Source of the DNA: Bacteroidota bacterium
Lineage (GTDB): Bacteria > Bacteroidota > Bacteroidia > Chitinophagales > Chitinophagaceae
Assembly (NCBI GenBank): GCA_016868815.1
Contig: VGFQ01000019.1
Span: forward strand, 1 to 36,972
Length of the DNA: 36,972 nt
Direction: 5' to 3'
The position numbers and the translations under genes were made by a program. Below the pieces are notes generated by a model that was given only the letters and a program-made list of their open reading frames with translations, was not told where the DNA came from and searched no databases. Positions within the stretch are counted from its first letter, which is position 1, and each line of letters begins with the position of its first letter. Shown in pieces: positions 20,164 through 28,805 of the stretch.

Positions 20164-22743
20164 TCAGGCAGAATTTCGCCCCGCATTGATGATTCCAAAG
20201 GAACATCGCATCGCGAGTTTCTCGTACACCCGCTGGAGGGGTGACGAGACTGCGTGGTCTTCGAATTCCCTGACCTTGGCAAGGGCAAACTGCTGGATCG
20301 TGGTGAGTGGGAGTACGATCCGCTCGCGCATCTGAATGGAGAGTCGCTCCACCGGATGGTCTTCCATCAGTACCGCCCGGCCAGACAACATGCATACATA
20401 TCGCTGGGTCAGCACATACTCATCATGTATCCTGTTCCAGATCGCACCATGCCGGGGGTGCGTGCGCAACTGCTCCGTCAGAGGGAAAAAGCATTTCTGC
20501 ATGGCCATCTCACAGTTGTCTATCAGTGTCCGGAAAAAGGCCGCCCGCTGATACAGCCCTTGCACTTCCGCAAACCGGCCGGCCTCGTCCATCTGACGAA
20601 GGGCAGTTCCCACACCATAATAGCCTGTCACATTCTGTTTCATCTGGCTCCAGGCGCCAACATAAGGGATGGCCCTCATGTCTTTAAGCCCCAACCTTCC
20701 ACCGCTACGGCGTTGGCTGGGCCGACTCCCGATGTTAGCTTCTGCATAAAACCGAAGAGGACTGATCTGTACCAGGTAGTCCATAAAAGAGGGGTCTTCC
20801 CGAAGCGCGCGATAGGCTTCGAATGAGATGGCGGCCAGAGATGCGAACAGCGAGAGGTCTGCCTCCTGCATGGTGACGGCATGGTCTGCCAGAAAATCAT
20901 TGCTCAGGCCCGCATGCATGAGCTGCTCGATATTGAACTGTGCCGACGCTGCCGTACCGAAGTTTGAACTGATGGTCTGCCCCTGTATGGTCAGCTGGAT
21001 CTCCCGGTTCGCTACCTCCCTGCCCATGGATGCATAAAAACGATGGGTCTTGCCACCCCCCCTGGCCGGTGGGCCACCCCTCCCGTCAAAAAAAACCACG
21101 TCCACCCCCTGCGCCCGAGAGATGCGGGTCAGGGCTTCCTTGGCCCGATAGATGCTGTAGTTGGCCATGAGGTAGCCTCCGTCCTTGGTGCCGTCGCTAA
21201 ACCCTAGCATGATCGTTTGCTGGTTGCCCCGGCGCAGCAAATGTGCAGCATACGCTGGCGTGGTATAGAGCTCCTGCATCACCTCCTCGGCACGGGAGAG
21301 GTCCCCGATGGTCTCAAACAGCGGGATGATATCCACGTTCAGATGCTCCCGCCGCCAGCCGGAAAGCACGAATAAGGCCATCACTTCCAACACATCGGCC
21401 GCATGACCGCACTGGCTGACAATATAACGCTCACAGCCCCGCTGCCCATTGGCCTCTTGGATTTTACGCACCGCCGCCATCGCGTCGATCGTCTCGCGGA
21501 CAATGCCCTCACCCTGCCACCCTGCCGGCAGCGACGCACACACCTCTGATAAGGTAAGCATCCGCTCCGCCCCTGTCAGGCCGGCATAGCCGCACATCGA
21601 CCCCGCCAGCCAGGGTGAGAGGGCGGAGAGCACTTGTCGATGTACCGATGCTTCCTGCCGCAAGTCCAGGGATGCGAAGTGCAGGCCGAAGAGCTCCACC
21701 CGGGTCATGAGCCGATCTACCATGTCGACAAAAAGGCTGTTATGCTGAAAAATCAGGGTGTCCCGGATGCCGGATAATGTTTGAAGGATCTCCGGGGCAT
21801 CGATGTGTGTCCGCATCCCCGGGATGAAGATGTTGTCGTACAGCTTTTTCTCCAGCCCCTGCAAGACCTCTTCCACCCCTTCAAAGGTGAGCCTTCTGCG
21901 CAGCCGCCGGACATCCTGATAATAGCATTTGATGACGCTCCCACGCAGGGCATCTGCCACCCGCAGCGTTGTATCGGCCGTGACGTAAGGATTTCCATCC
22001 CGATCTCCGCCCGGCCAGAAACCCATCGAAATCAGTGGACGGTCGGCAGGCAACGACTCCCCAAAGGTAGCCTTGAGCATATCGATGATCCGTCCGCAAG
22101 ATGTATAGAAGACATGCTCGAGATACCAGATCAGGCTGACGGCCTCATCATAGGGCGTAGGCTTTTGCTTCTTGAAAAAGGCGGTCTTCCCCAATTGCTG
22201 CAGGTATCGCTCGATGCTGGGCACGTCGTTGGCACCGACGGCCCTGGAAAGGTCATGGATGATCCCAAGTACGGTGCCGGGATAGAACTGAGTCGGATGA
22301 GCGGTGAGGACCAACCGCACGGAAAACGTCCGGAGCCTTTCGCTGAGCGACTTTGACAGGCCAAGGTTGGAGACTTCCGATGCCAGGTGTTTCAGGGTGC
22401 CGGGACCGGAAATGTCATTGACTGCATCGAAGGCCGCATCCTCTAAGGCATCGAAGAGTACGACCTGACGTTCCACATATTGCACAAATCTAAATAGCAC
22501 ATCCATGCGCTCCTGTTCGCTGCGAAGCGATGTGTGCCGGTCAAAGAATTCGTCTATGATGTCCACCGGCCCCTTCCTGCGCCGATACCCCTCCTCACAG
22601 TCTGAGAGCAGGATCGGAAGGAGGATGCCAGTCTTTTCGATCCGGTGGAAGGGAAGGGAGGTGAAAAGGCTGTTGTATAGTTGGAACTTCAGTCCTACCT
22701 GCGTCTTGAACTGCTGTAACACATTCGATAGAAATGGACCCAT
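20164..22743 (-). CDS. ppc: Phosphoenolpyruvate carboxylase
   Basis: This enzyme adds bicarbonate to PEP to give oxaloacetate, the main anaplerotic reaction and the carbon source for the aspartate family. Using ATG 22743 it has 859 residues, near the E. coli length. Seen are catalytic His149 in LVLTAHPTQFYPG, GFWPGGDRDGNPYVTAD, LGFSDGTKDGGYLMANY, the loop FFDGRGGPPARGGGKTH, and the C-terminal GIINAGRNSA. Two active-site positions differ from E. coli: TAHPTQ for TAHPTE, and Asp553 where FHGRGG has His. Start 22743 gives MGPFLSNVLQQFKTQVGLKF. A longer frame to 22794 adds 17 residues but would contain a candidate promoter box. It is divergent from thrABC. Confidence 0.95.
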   Translation of the reverse strand: MGPFLSNVLQQFKTQVGLKFQLYNSLFTSLPFHRIEKTGILLPILLSDCEEGYRRRKGPVDIIDEFFDRHTSLRSEQERMDVLFRFVQYVERQVVLFDALEDAAFDAVNDISGPGTLKHLASEVSNLGLSKSLSERLRTFSVRLVLTAHPTQFYPGTVLGIIHDLSRAVGANDVPSIERYLQQLGKTAFFKKQKPTPYDEAVSLIWYLEHVFYTSCGRIIDMLKATFGESLPADRPLISMGFWPGGDRDGNPYVTADTTLRVADALRGSVIKCYYQDVRRLRRRLTFEGVEEVLQGLEKKLYDNIFIPGMRTHIDAPEILQTLSGIRDTLIFQHNSLFVDMVDRLMTRVELFGLHFASLDLRQEASVHRQVLSALSPWLAGSMCGYAGLTGAERMLTLSEVCASLPAGWQGEGIVRETIDAMAAVRKIQEANGQRGCERYIVSQCGHAADVLEVMALFVLSGWRREHLNVDIIPLFETIGDLSRAEEVMQELYTTPAYAAHLLRRGNQQTIMLGFSDGTKDGGYLMANYSIYRAKEALTRISRAQGVDVVFFDGRGGPPARGGGKTHRFYASMGREVANREIQLTIQGQTISSNFGTAASAQFNIEQLMHAGLSNDFLADHAVTMQEADLSLFASLAAISFEAYRALREDPSFMDYLVQISPLRFYAEANIGSRPSQRRSGGRLGLKDMRAIPYVGAWSQMKQNVTGYYGVGTALRQMDEAGRFAEVQGLYQRAAFFRTLIDNCEMAMQKCFFPLTEQLRTHPRHGAIWNRIHDEYVLTQRYVCMLSGRAVLMEDHPVERLSIQMRERIVLPLTTIQQFALAKVREFEDHAVSSPLQRVYEKLAMRCSFGIINAGRNSA

Positions 22744-22781
22744 CTGGCAATTTTTCGGAAAGACAATCTGATAAATGAACA

Positions 22782-22789
22782 CAAACTTA
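22782..22789 (-). promoter_or_regulatory. Candidate -7 box for ppc
   Basis: Read on the minus strand, TAAGTTTG fits the Bacteroidota TAnnTTTG box and lies 38 nt before the preferred ppc start at 22743. No good TTTG is seen about 19 nt further upstream, so this is a partial match. If real, it rules out the longer ppc start at 22794. Confidence 0.35.
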
Positions 22790-22952
22790 ATCAAATGTCA
22801 GATCGGCTTTTGCACTCTCCCTCCACAGGCTTATCTTGCAGAGACGACGATTCATGCTGCTGGCCGTGAAGGAAACGCAGACGGAAAGATCGTTGCCCGC
22901 GCTGCAGGCCTAGCCATATGGGAGCCAACCCTCCTTTTCCACTGACAGCCAC

Positions 22953-25400
22953 ATGAAGCAAGTATTGAAATTCGGAGGCAGCTCCGTCGCCCACGCTGCG
23001 CATATCCGGAAGGTCATACAGATCGTCCTGGACCGTCAGGACCGAGGTCCTGCCCTCGTCGTCGTCTCCGCCCTCGGAGGCGTCACAGACGTCCTGCTGA
23101 GGGCAGGCGATGAGGCAGCCGCAGGCGCAGAACTTTTTCAAGAAACGCTCTCCGGAATAGAACAACGGCACCTAGCAGCGGTGCAAGAACTCTTACCCGT
23201 CGAGCGGCAGAGTGCTACCCTGAGTTTGGTGAAGTCGCTCTGCAACGAGCTGGAGGATGTCTGCAAAGGCGTCTTCTTACTGGGAGAGCTGTCAGCCCGT
23301 ACCCGCGACCGCATCGTCGCATATGGAGAGATCCTCTCCTCGCGGATCGTCGCGGCCGCCTTTGCAGAGGCAGCCCCCGGGGCCACATGGCTGGACAGCC
23401 GAGAGATCATCTATACCAATGCCCGGTTCGGAAATGCCTTGGTAGACTTCGCCACCACCGACGCAGCCATCCGACAACGCTTTACTGCAACCGTCTCACC
23501 CATCACCATTCTCCCCGGCTTCATCGCCCGAGATGCGGAGGGCACGACGACCACCTTGGGGCGAGGTGGCTCCGACTACACCGCGGCCATCCTGGCGGCG
23601 GCCCTGCGAACCCCCATCCTCGAGATATGGACAGATGTTTCAGGCATGATGACAGCCGACCCACGATGGGTCGGCAATGTCCGCAGCATCCCCACCATCT
23701 CTTACCAGGAGGCGATGGAACTCTCTCATTTCGGGGCCAAGGTCATCTATCCACCGACCATCCAGCCAGTCATGGCGCAAGACATACCCGTCTGGATCAA
23801 GAACACCTTCGCCCCCGATGATCCTGGCACCGTCATCCAAAGCCAAGAGACTGGCAGCAGCGAGATCGTACGTGGCATCTCCGGCATCGGCCGCGTGGCC
23901 CTGCTCAGCCTGGAAGGCAGCGGCATGGTCGGGGTACCCGGCTTCTCCAAGCGACTCTTCGAAGCCTTGGCAGGCGCCGGCATCAACGTCATACTGATCA
24001 CTCAAGGGTCTTCCGAGCATAGCATCTGTGTAGGGGTGGATGAGCAAGCCTGTGAGGCTGCCAGGCAACGAGTGGATGAAGCATTCACCGTCGAGATCTC
24101 CCTGAAACGGGTAGAGCCACTCCGGGTAGAGAAAGGCCTCTCCATCATAGCCCTCGTCGGGGAACGCATGAGGAGCCATCCCGGCATCAGCGGTCGCATG
24201 TTCGGCGCCTTGGGGCGTAACGGCGTGAATGTGCGCGCCATCGCGCAAGGCTCATCCGAACGGAACATCTCTGCCGTCATCTCCACCACAGACGTGCGCA
24301 AAGCCCTGAACGTTCTCCATGAAGAGTTCTTCGAGGCCAGCCACAAGCAGGTAAATCTATTCGTCATCGGCACCGGAAATGTCGGCAGCCGCTTGCTCGC
24401 ACAATTACACCAACAGCAGGAATATCTCAGCCGCCAGCTACAACTCCAGCTAAGGGTCGTAGGACTCACCAACAGCCGGCGCATGCTCCTCCATGAAGAA
24501 GGCATAGACCTAGGCGACTGGCGCAACCTGTTACAAAGCAGCCAAGAGGCTGACCCTGCAGCGTTTGTTGACTTCGCTGTCCAACGCAACCTCCGCAACA
24601 GCGTCTTCGTAGACATCACCGCCAGCGACTCGATACCTGCCTTTTACGAGCCACTACTGCGCCGATCTATCTCGGTGGTAGCCTGCAACAAGATTGCCGC
24701 CTCCTCTTCGTATGAAACATATCGGAGACTGAAAGACCTAGCCCGTGCATACAACTGCCAGTTCCTCTTTGAAACCAACGTCGGCGCCGGACTGCCCATC
24801 ATCGGCACGCTCAACGACCTCCTCGGCAGCGGGGATGAAGTGCTGCGCGTCGAGGCGGTCCTCAGCGGCACCCTCAACTTCGTCTTCAACCACTACGATG
24901 GCAGCCGGCCCTTTGCAGAAGTGGTGCGGCAAGCCCAGGAAGAAGGATATACAGAGCCAGACCCCAGACTCGACCTCAGTGGCACGGATGTGATGCGTAA
25001 GATCCTCATCCTCGCGCGCGAGACGGGCGAAGTACTCAACATGGAAAACATCTCCTGCGAGTCCTTCCTGCCGCCATCCTGCATGAAAGGCGCAGTGGAC
25101 GACTTTTACCGAGAGATGTACGCGCAAGAATCCCATTTCCAGGCGATCCTCGAACAGGCAAATGCCAAGCAATGCAAACTTAAGTTCGTTGCCACCTTTG
25201 AAAAGGGCAAGGCCGGGGTAGGCCTACGACATATCGCCGCCGGACATGACTTTTACCATCTCTACGGCAAAGACAACATAGTGCTCTTTCATACCAAGCG
25301 ATACCCCGACCAGCCACTCGTCGTAAAAGGGGCTGGCGCAGGGGCAGATGTCACCGCCAGCGGTGTCTTTGCCGACATCCTGCGCGCCACCCTTCGATGA
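22953..25400 (+). CDS. thrA: Bifunctional aspartate kinase / homoserine dehydrogenase
   Basis: The fused enzyme phosphorylates aspartate and later reduces aspartate semialdehyde to homoserine, the first and third steps towards threonine. It has 815 residues. The aspartokinase domain (about 1-300) begins VLKFGGSSVAHAAHIRK and contains TTLGRGGSDYTAAI. Two ACT units follow, marked by ITQGSSEHSICVGVD and AIAQGSSERNISAVI, so threonine feedback control is likely. From about residue 465 the homoserine dehydrogenase has its NAD(P) fold, LFVIGTGNVGSRLLAQL, and the catalytic region DPRLDLSGTDVMRKILIL. The domain order matches E. coli ThrA. It heads a thrA-thrB-thrC operon divergent from ppc. Confidence 0.97.
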   Translation: MKQVLKFGGSSVAHAAHIRKVIQIVLDRQDRGPALVVVSALGGVTDVLLRAGDEAAAGAELFQETLSGIEQRHLAAVQELLPVERQSATLSLVKSLCNELEDVCKGVFLLGELSARTRDRIVAYGEILSSRIVAAAFAEAAPGATWLDSREIIYTNARFGNALVDFATTDAAIRQRFTATVSPITILPGFIARDAEGTTTTLGRGGSDYTAAILAAALRTPILEIWTDVSGMMTADPRWVGNVRSIPTISYQEAMELSHFGAKVIYPPTIQPVMAQDIPVWIKNTFAPDDPGTVIQSQETGSSEIVRGISGIGRVALLSLEGSGMVGVPGFSKRLFEALAGAGINVILITQGSSEHSICVGVDEQACEAARQRVDEAFTVEISLKRVEPLRVEKGLSIIALVGERMRSHPGISGRMFGALGRNGVNVRAIAQGSSERNISAVISTTDVRKALNVLHEEFFEASHKQVNLFVIGTGNVGSRLLAQLHQQQEYLSRQLQLQLRVVGLTNSRRMLLHEEGIDLGDWRNLLQSSQEADPAAFVDFAVQRNLRNSVFVDITASDSIPAFYEPLLRRSISVVACNKIAASSSYETYRRLKDLARAYNCQFLFETNVGAGLPIIGTLNDLLGSGDEVLRVEAVLSGTLNFVFNHYDGSRPFAEVVRQAQEEGYTEPDPRLDLSGTDVMRKILILARETGEVLNMENISCESFLPPSCMKGAVDDFYREMYAQESHFQAILEQANAKQCKLKFVATFEKGKAGVGLRHIAAGHDFYHLYGKDNIVLFHTKRYPDQPLVVKGAGAGADVTASGVFADILRATLR

Positions 25401-25431
25401 TGGGAAGCCAACAGAAATCCGAACTCCGACC

Positions 25432-26355
25432 GTGAGAAACTACATCCGCATCGCCGCCCCGGCCACCATCGCCAACCTTGTCTGCGGTTTCGACATCCTC
25501 GGACTGGCCCTCGAGGAGCCAATGGACATCATGGAACTGGAGCGCACAGACGACCCCGGACTGGTAATTCGACATACCGACGAATATGCACTCCCCCTGT
25601 CGCCAGAAGAAAACGTGGCAGGCGCCGCCCTGCTAGCACTTCTGCAGGAGCTGCAAGAGCCCATCGGACTCCAACTCACCACCACCAAACACATCAAGCC
25701 CGGCAGCGGCCTCGGATCTAGTGCCGCAAGCGCTGCCGGGGCTGTCGTAGCAGCCAACCGGCTGCTGGGGAACCCATTCCCAACCCCTGACCTGATCCGG
25801 TTCGCCATGAACGGAGAGAAAGTAGCCTGCGGGGTCAAACATGCCGATAACATCACTCCCTGTATCCTCGGCGGCATCACCCTCATCCGGGCCATACACC
25901 CCCTCGACATTGTACCGCTCGAGGCCCCACCTCTGCACGTCAGCGTCGTGCACCCACAGATAGAAGTCCGCACCTCGGATGCTCGACAAATCCTCCGAAA
26001 GGAAGTTTCCCTCAAGCAAGCCATCCGCCAATGGGGCAATATTGCAGGACTGATCGCTGGCTTCCTACAAAAGGACTACCGCCTGATCAGCCGATCCCTA
26101 GAAGATGTCATCATAGAGCCCGTCCGAAGTATCCTCATCCCAGGATTCGCAGAAGTGAAAAGCCGTTGCCTCGAAGCGGGCGCCCTCGGAGGAGGCATCT
26201 CAGGCAGCGGCCCCTCCGTATTTATGCTCCACGAGACCCAAACGCAGGCGGAATCAACCGCTGCCATCATGAGAGATGTCTACAACCGCATAGGGATCGA
26301 CCATAAGACTTACGTGACACGAGTCAATACCGATGGGGTAAAGGAACTCCCATAA
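25432..26355 (+). CDS. thrB: Homoserine kinase
   Basis: ThrB is a GHMP-family kinase that phosphorylates homoserine with ATP. The start is taken as GTG 25432, 31 nt after the thrA stop, giving 307 residues beginning with the conserved NYIRIAAPATIANLVCGFD. An in-frame ATG at 25348 would overlap the end of thrA and add 28 unconserved residues. The phosphate-binding GHMP motif is KPGSGLGSSAASAAGAV, and a C-terminal GGGISGSGPSVF glycine-rich segment completes the fold. The ATG codons near 25397-25402 are in another frame. Gene order and size match other thr operons. Confidence 0.95.
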   Translation: MRNYIRIAAPATIANLVCGFDILGLALEEPMDIMELERTDDPGLVIRHTDEYALPLSPEENVAGAALLALLQELQEPIGLQLTTTKHIKPGSGLGSSAASAAGAVVAANRLLGNPFPTPDLIRFAMNGEKVACGVKHADNITPCILGGITLIRAIHPLDIVPLEAPPLHVSVVHPQIEVRTSDARQILRKEVSLKQAIRQWGNIAGLIAGFLQKDYRLISRSLEDVIIEPVRSILIPGFAEVKSRCLEAGALGGGISGSGPSVFMLHETQTQAESTAAIMRDVYNRIGIDHKTYVTRVNTDGVKELP

Positions 26356-26399
26356 ACACGTGAGGAATAAACAGACACGTATAACCGAGAACTCACCGC

Positions 26400-27704
26400 A
26401 TGCAGTATTATAGCCTTGCAGGCCAGGCACCAGCGGCAGACTTCCGTACAGCCACCCTGAAAGGACAGGCCCCCGACAGAGGCCTCTACTTTCCCTCGGA
26501 GATCCCCCGATGGGGAAAGGCCTTTCTGGAAGAACTGCCAGGAATGGCCCGAGATGAGATGGCCCTGCGGGTGATGGAACCCTATGTAGGCGACAACATC
26601 CCCAGTGCAGAACTACACCAGATCGTACATGACACCCTCGACTTCCCCATCCCCCTTGTGCCCGTCGGTAACCCACATTCCTGCCTTGAATTGTTCCACG
26701 GACCCACGCTTGCCTTCAAAGACGTTGGCGCCCGCTTCATGAGCCGCTGCCTCGGTTGGTTTGCTAGTGAAAGGGGTGAAAAAATGGTGGTGCTCGTAGC
26801 CACCAGTGGGGATACGGGTGGCGCAGTCGCCCATGGCTTTCACCGTGTCCCCGGCATTGAAGTGGTGATCTTATACCCATGCGGGAAAGTCAGCACAGTA
26901 CAGGAAAAACAACTGACCACGCTGGGTGAAAATATACATGCACTGGAAGTGCTGGGCGACTTCGACGACTGCCAGCGACTGGTCAAGCAGGCGTTTGCAG
27001 ATTCCTCTCTGCAGTCCCACCTGTCTCTCAGCTCCGCTAACTCCATCAACGTCGCCCGTTGGCTTCCACAACAGCTCTATTACATCCTAGCCTGGCAGCA
27101 ATGGACGCACCGTCCCGTCCCGCCGGTGATATCAGTACCCAGCGGCAACTTTGGCAACCTCTGTGCAGGCATGATGGCATGGCGTTCCGGACTGCCTGTC
27201 GCCCGGTTTATCGCTGCCTGCAACGCCAACGCCACAGTACCCCGCTTCATCAAAGGCAACGGCTATCGCCCTCAGAAGTCCATCGCCACCTATTCCAACG
27301 CGATGGATGTGGCAGACCCTAGCAATTTCATCCGCATCCTGAATATCCTGGGTCATAGTCCGGAGGACTGTCAGATCATCCTGGATGCCGATTCCATTAC
27401 CGATGAGGAGACACTCAAGACCATCCAACAGGTATACCATCGATTCGGCTACTGGCTAGACCCCCACGGAGCCGTCGGCTACTTGGCATTGCAGAGATGG
27501 ATGGCAGACCATCCATCTCTGCATTCCGGTTATTTTCTAGGGACAGCCCACCCGGTGAAATTCCCTTCACCCATAGAAATCGCCATCGGGACATCCATAC
27601 CAATGCCTGAGCAGCTGCAAGCATTGATGTCGGGGGAGAAAAAAACCACGGAGATACCCGCCCAGTATGAGGAAGTGAGGGATTTTCTCAAAAGGCTGAG
27701 ATAG
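26400..27704 (+). CDS. thrC: Threonine synthase
   Basis: ThrC is the PLP enzyme that converts O-phosphohomoserine to threonine. It has 434 residues, in the range of the E. coli-type enzyme. Marks are an N-terminal DRGLYFPSEIP, the PLP Lys107 in FHGPTLAFKDVGARFM, the phosphate-binding VLVATSGDTGGAVAHGF, and LSSANSINVARWLPQ. A later VPSGNFGNLCAGM segment binds the cofactor. It ends the thrABC operon and converges on blh, with 46 nt between the two stop codons and no obvious strong hairpin in that gap. Its product feeds ilvA at 9211. Confidence 0.96.
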   Translation: MQYYSLAGQAPAADFRTATLKGQAPDRGLYFPSEIPRWGKAFLEELPGMARDEMALRVMEPYVGDNIPSAELHQIVHDTLDFPIPLVPVGNPHSCLELFHGPTLAFKDVGARFMSRCLGWFASERGEKMVVLVATSGDTGGAVAHGFHRVPGIEVVILYPCGKVSTVQEKQLTTLGENIHALEVLGDFDDCQRLVKQAFADSSLQSHLSLSSANSINVARWLPQQLYYILAWQQWTHRPVPPVISVPSGNFGNLCAGMMAWRSGLPVARFIAACNANATVPRFIKGNGYRPQKSIATYSNAMDVADPSNFIRILNILGHSPEDCQIILDADSITDEETLKTIQQVYHRFGYWLDPHGAVGYLALQRWMADHPSLHSGYFLGTAHPVKFPSPIEIAIGTSIPMPEQLQALMSGEKKTTEIPAQYEEVRDFLKRLR

Positions 27705-27750
27705 TGTGATGGGCGAATGGAGCCCTGCGGAACAGAATGAAAAGAAGAAA

Positions 27751-28740
27751 TTATCCTCTCACTAACCCACCAGCAGGGGACGGGGTGCTCGAACGTAGAC
27801 GATGGTACATGTGGTGCATGACCTCCATGTGCGGAGCCGTCAATACCGCCAGCCCCATGAAGACGTACCATGCCATCGTCGTGGACGAGGCAAACATAAA
27901 ACCGGCAAGGCCTACAGCGAGTATGCCAAGGAAAGCTATTGCACTGAAGATTCCAATCTGGGCAATCACCTTACGACGTGAGAAGGCGCCGGAACGACAT
28001 AGATAGCCTACAATGCAGTCGAGGGAGAGAACAGAATGCCAGCTGATAAAATAAAATGTGAAACCTTCCAAGAGAGGAAGTCGCCATAAAATGATGGCCA
28101 TCGGCAGATAAAAAAGGGCCCACTGCCTACCGGCTTTATTCCATTCCACTGGATGACGAATACAATGGACGGCCATAGCCATGAAAGCTGCCAGGCAAAT
28201 AAATATCATAGCCCAGAACCCGTATGCATGGAGCCAGCCCATGGCAGCACTCAGTTCCATCCTTCCAGATCCTGCGAGTGCCAGATATGGCTTCAATGCA
28301 TCTCCGTGACCCAATAAAATAATTCCTAAGATCGAGAGGCCATGCAACAGGATGGCGAGCTTACCTGTGAAACCTTGTGCATCAAGAGCCGATAAGTCGG
28401 TCTCTCCGAAGTGAAATGCCGCGATCAGAATAAAAATGCCTAGACCCAGCGTGGGAAAGAAAAACAACACACCGGCAAACAGAGCCAAGCGGGCAAGGTA
28501 CCTGGCTAGAAACGAGAGCAGTGGGAAAGCAACAGCCTGACGATTGCGCATCTCTACCAAAAGATCTGCCGCACCATGAGGTACACCTAGAGTAAGGATG
28601 CCTATGAGAAAGAGCCCCATCTGCCAACCCTGACTTAGAGGGCCCCAGCCTTCGTGGAGAATAAGCCAACTGATTCCAACAACCATCAGCACCAGCCGCA
28701 CAGAAATTTTCATATCAGCCAATGTAAGGGTGATAGGCAT
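27751..28740 (-). CDS. blh: Brp/Blh-family beta-carotene 15,15'-dioxygenase
   Basis: Blh is a membrane-bound iron oxygenase that cleaves beta-carotene into two retinals, the chromophore of proteorhodopsin. The protein is strongly hydrophobic, with several predicted membrane helices. Conserved histidine motifs are GVPHGAADLLVEMR, AFHFGETDL, FISWHSVLSLD and TAPHMEVMHHMYH, the likely metal ligands. ATG 28740 gives 329 residues; ATG 28713 (MKISVRLVLM, 320 residues) is also plausible. A start further upstream at 28770 would lie inside the terminator and is unlikely. It lies 65 nt downstream of the proteorhodopsin gene on the same strand, but the terminator separates them. Confidence 0.92.
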   Translation of the reverse strand: MPITLTLADMKISVRLVLMVVGISWLILHEGWGPLSQGWQMGLFLIGILTLGVPHGAADLLVEMRNRQAVAFPLLSFLARYLARLALFAGVLFFFPTLGLGIFILIAAFHFGETDLSALDAQGFTGKLAILLHGLSILGIILLGHGDALKPYLALAGSGRMELSAAMGWLHAYGFWAMIFICLAAFMAMAVHCIRHPVEWNKAGRQWALFYLPMAIILWRLPLLEGFTFYFISWHSVLSLDCIVGYLCRSGAFSRRKVIAQIGIFSAIAFLGILAVGLAGFMFASSTTMAWYVFMGLAVLTAPHMEVMHHMYHRLRSSTPSPAGGLVRG

Positions 28741-28746
28741 TACATT

Positions 28747-28790
28747 AAAAAGCCTTCCCCGATTCACCAATGGACTCGGGGAAGGCTTTT
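28747..28790 (-). terminator. Intrinsic terminator between proteorhodopsin and blh
   Basis: AAAAGCCTTCCCCGA at 28748-28762 and TCGGGGAAGGCTTTT at 28776-28790 form a perfect 15 bp stem with a 13 nt loop. On the minus strand the GC-rich stem is followed by five T residues, the classic rho-independent form. It starts 16 nt after the proteorhodopsin stop codon and ends 7 nt before the blh start. Confidence 0.93.
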
Positions 28791-28805
28791 AATGAGGAGA
28801 GACAG

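Noticed and set aside
22744..22794. Longer ppc start adding 17 residues
   Set aside because: The extra residues look unlike PEPC N termini, and the segment contains a candidate promoter box for ppc itself.
25348..25431. ATG start for thrB inside thrA
   Set aside because: It would add 28 residues read from thrA in another frame; GTG 25432 begins right at the conserved homoserine kinase N terminus.
28741..28770. Longer blh start
   Set aside because: The start codon falls inside the terminator hairpin loop, so translation from there would need read-through RNA folded in the hairpin.
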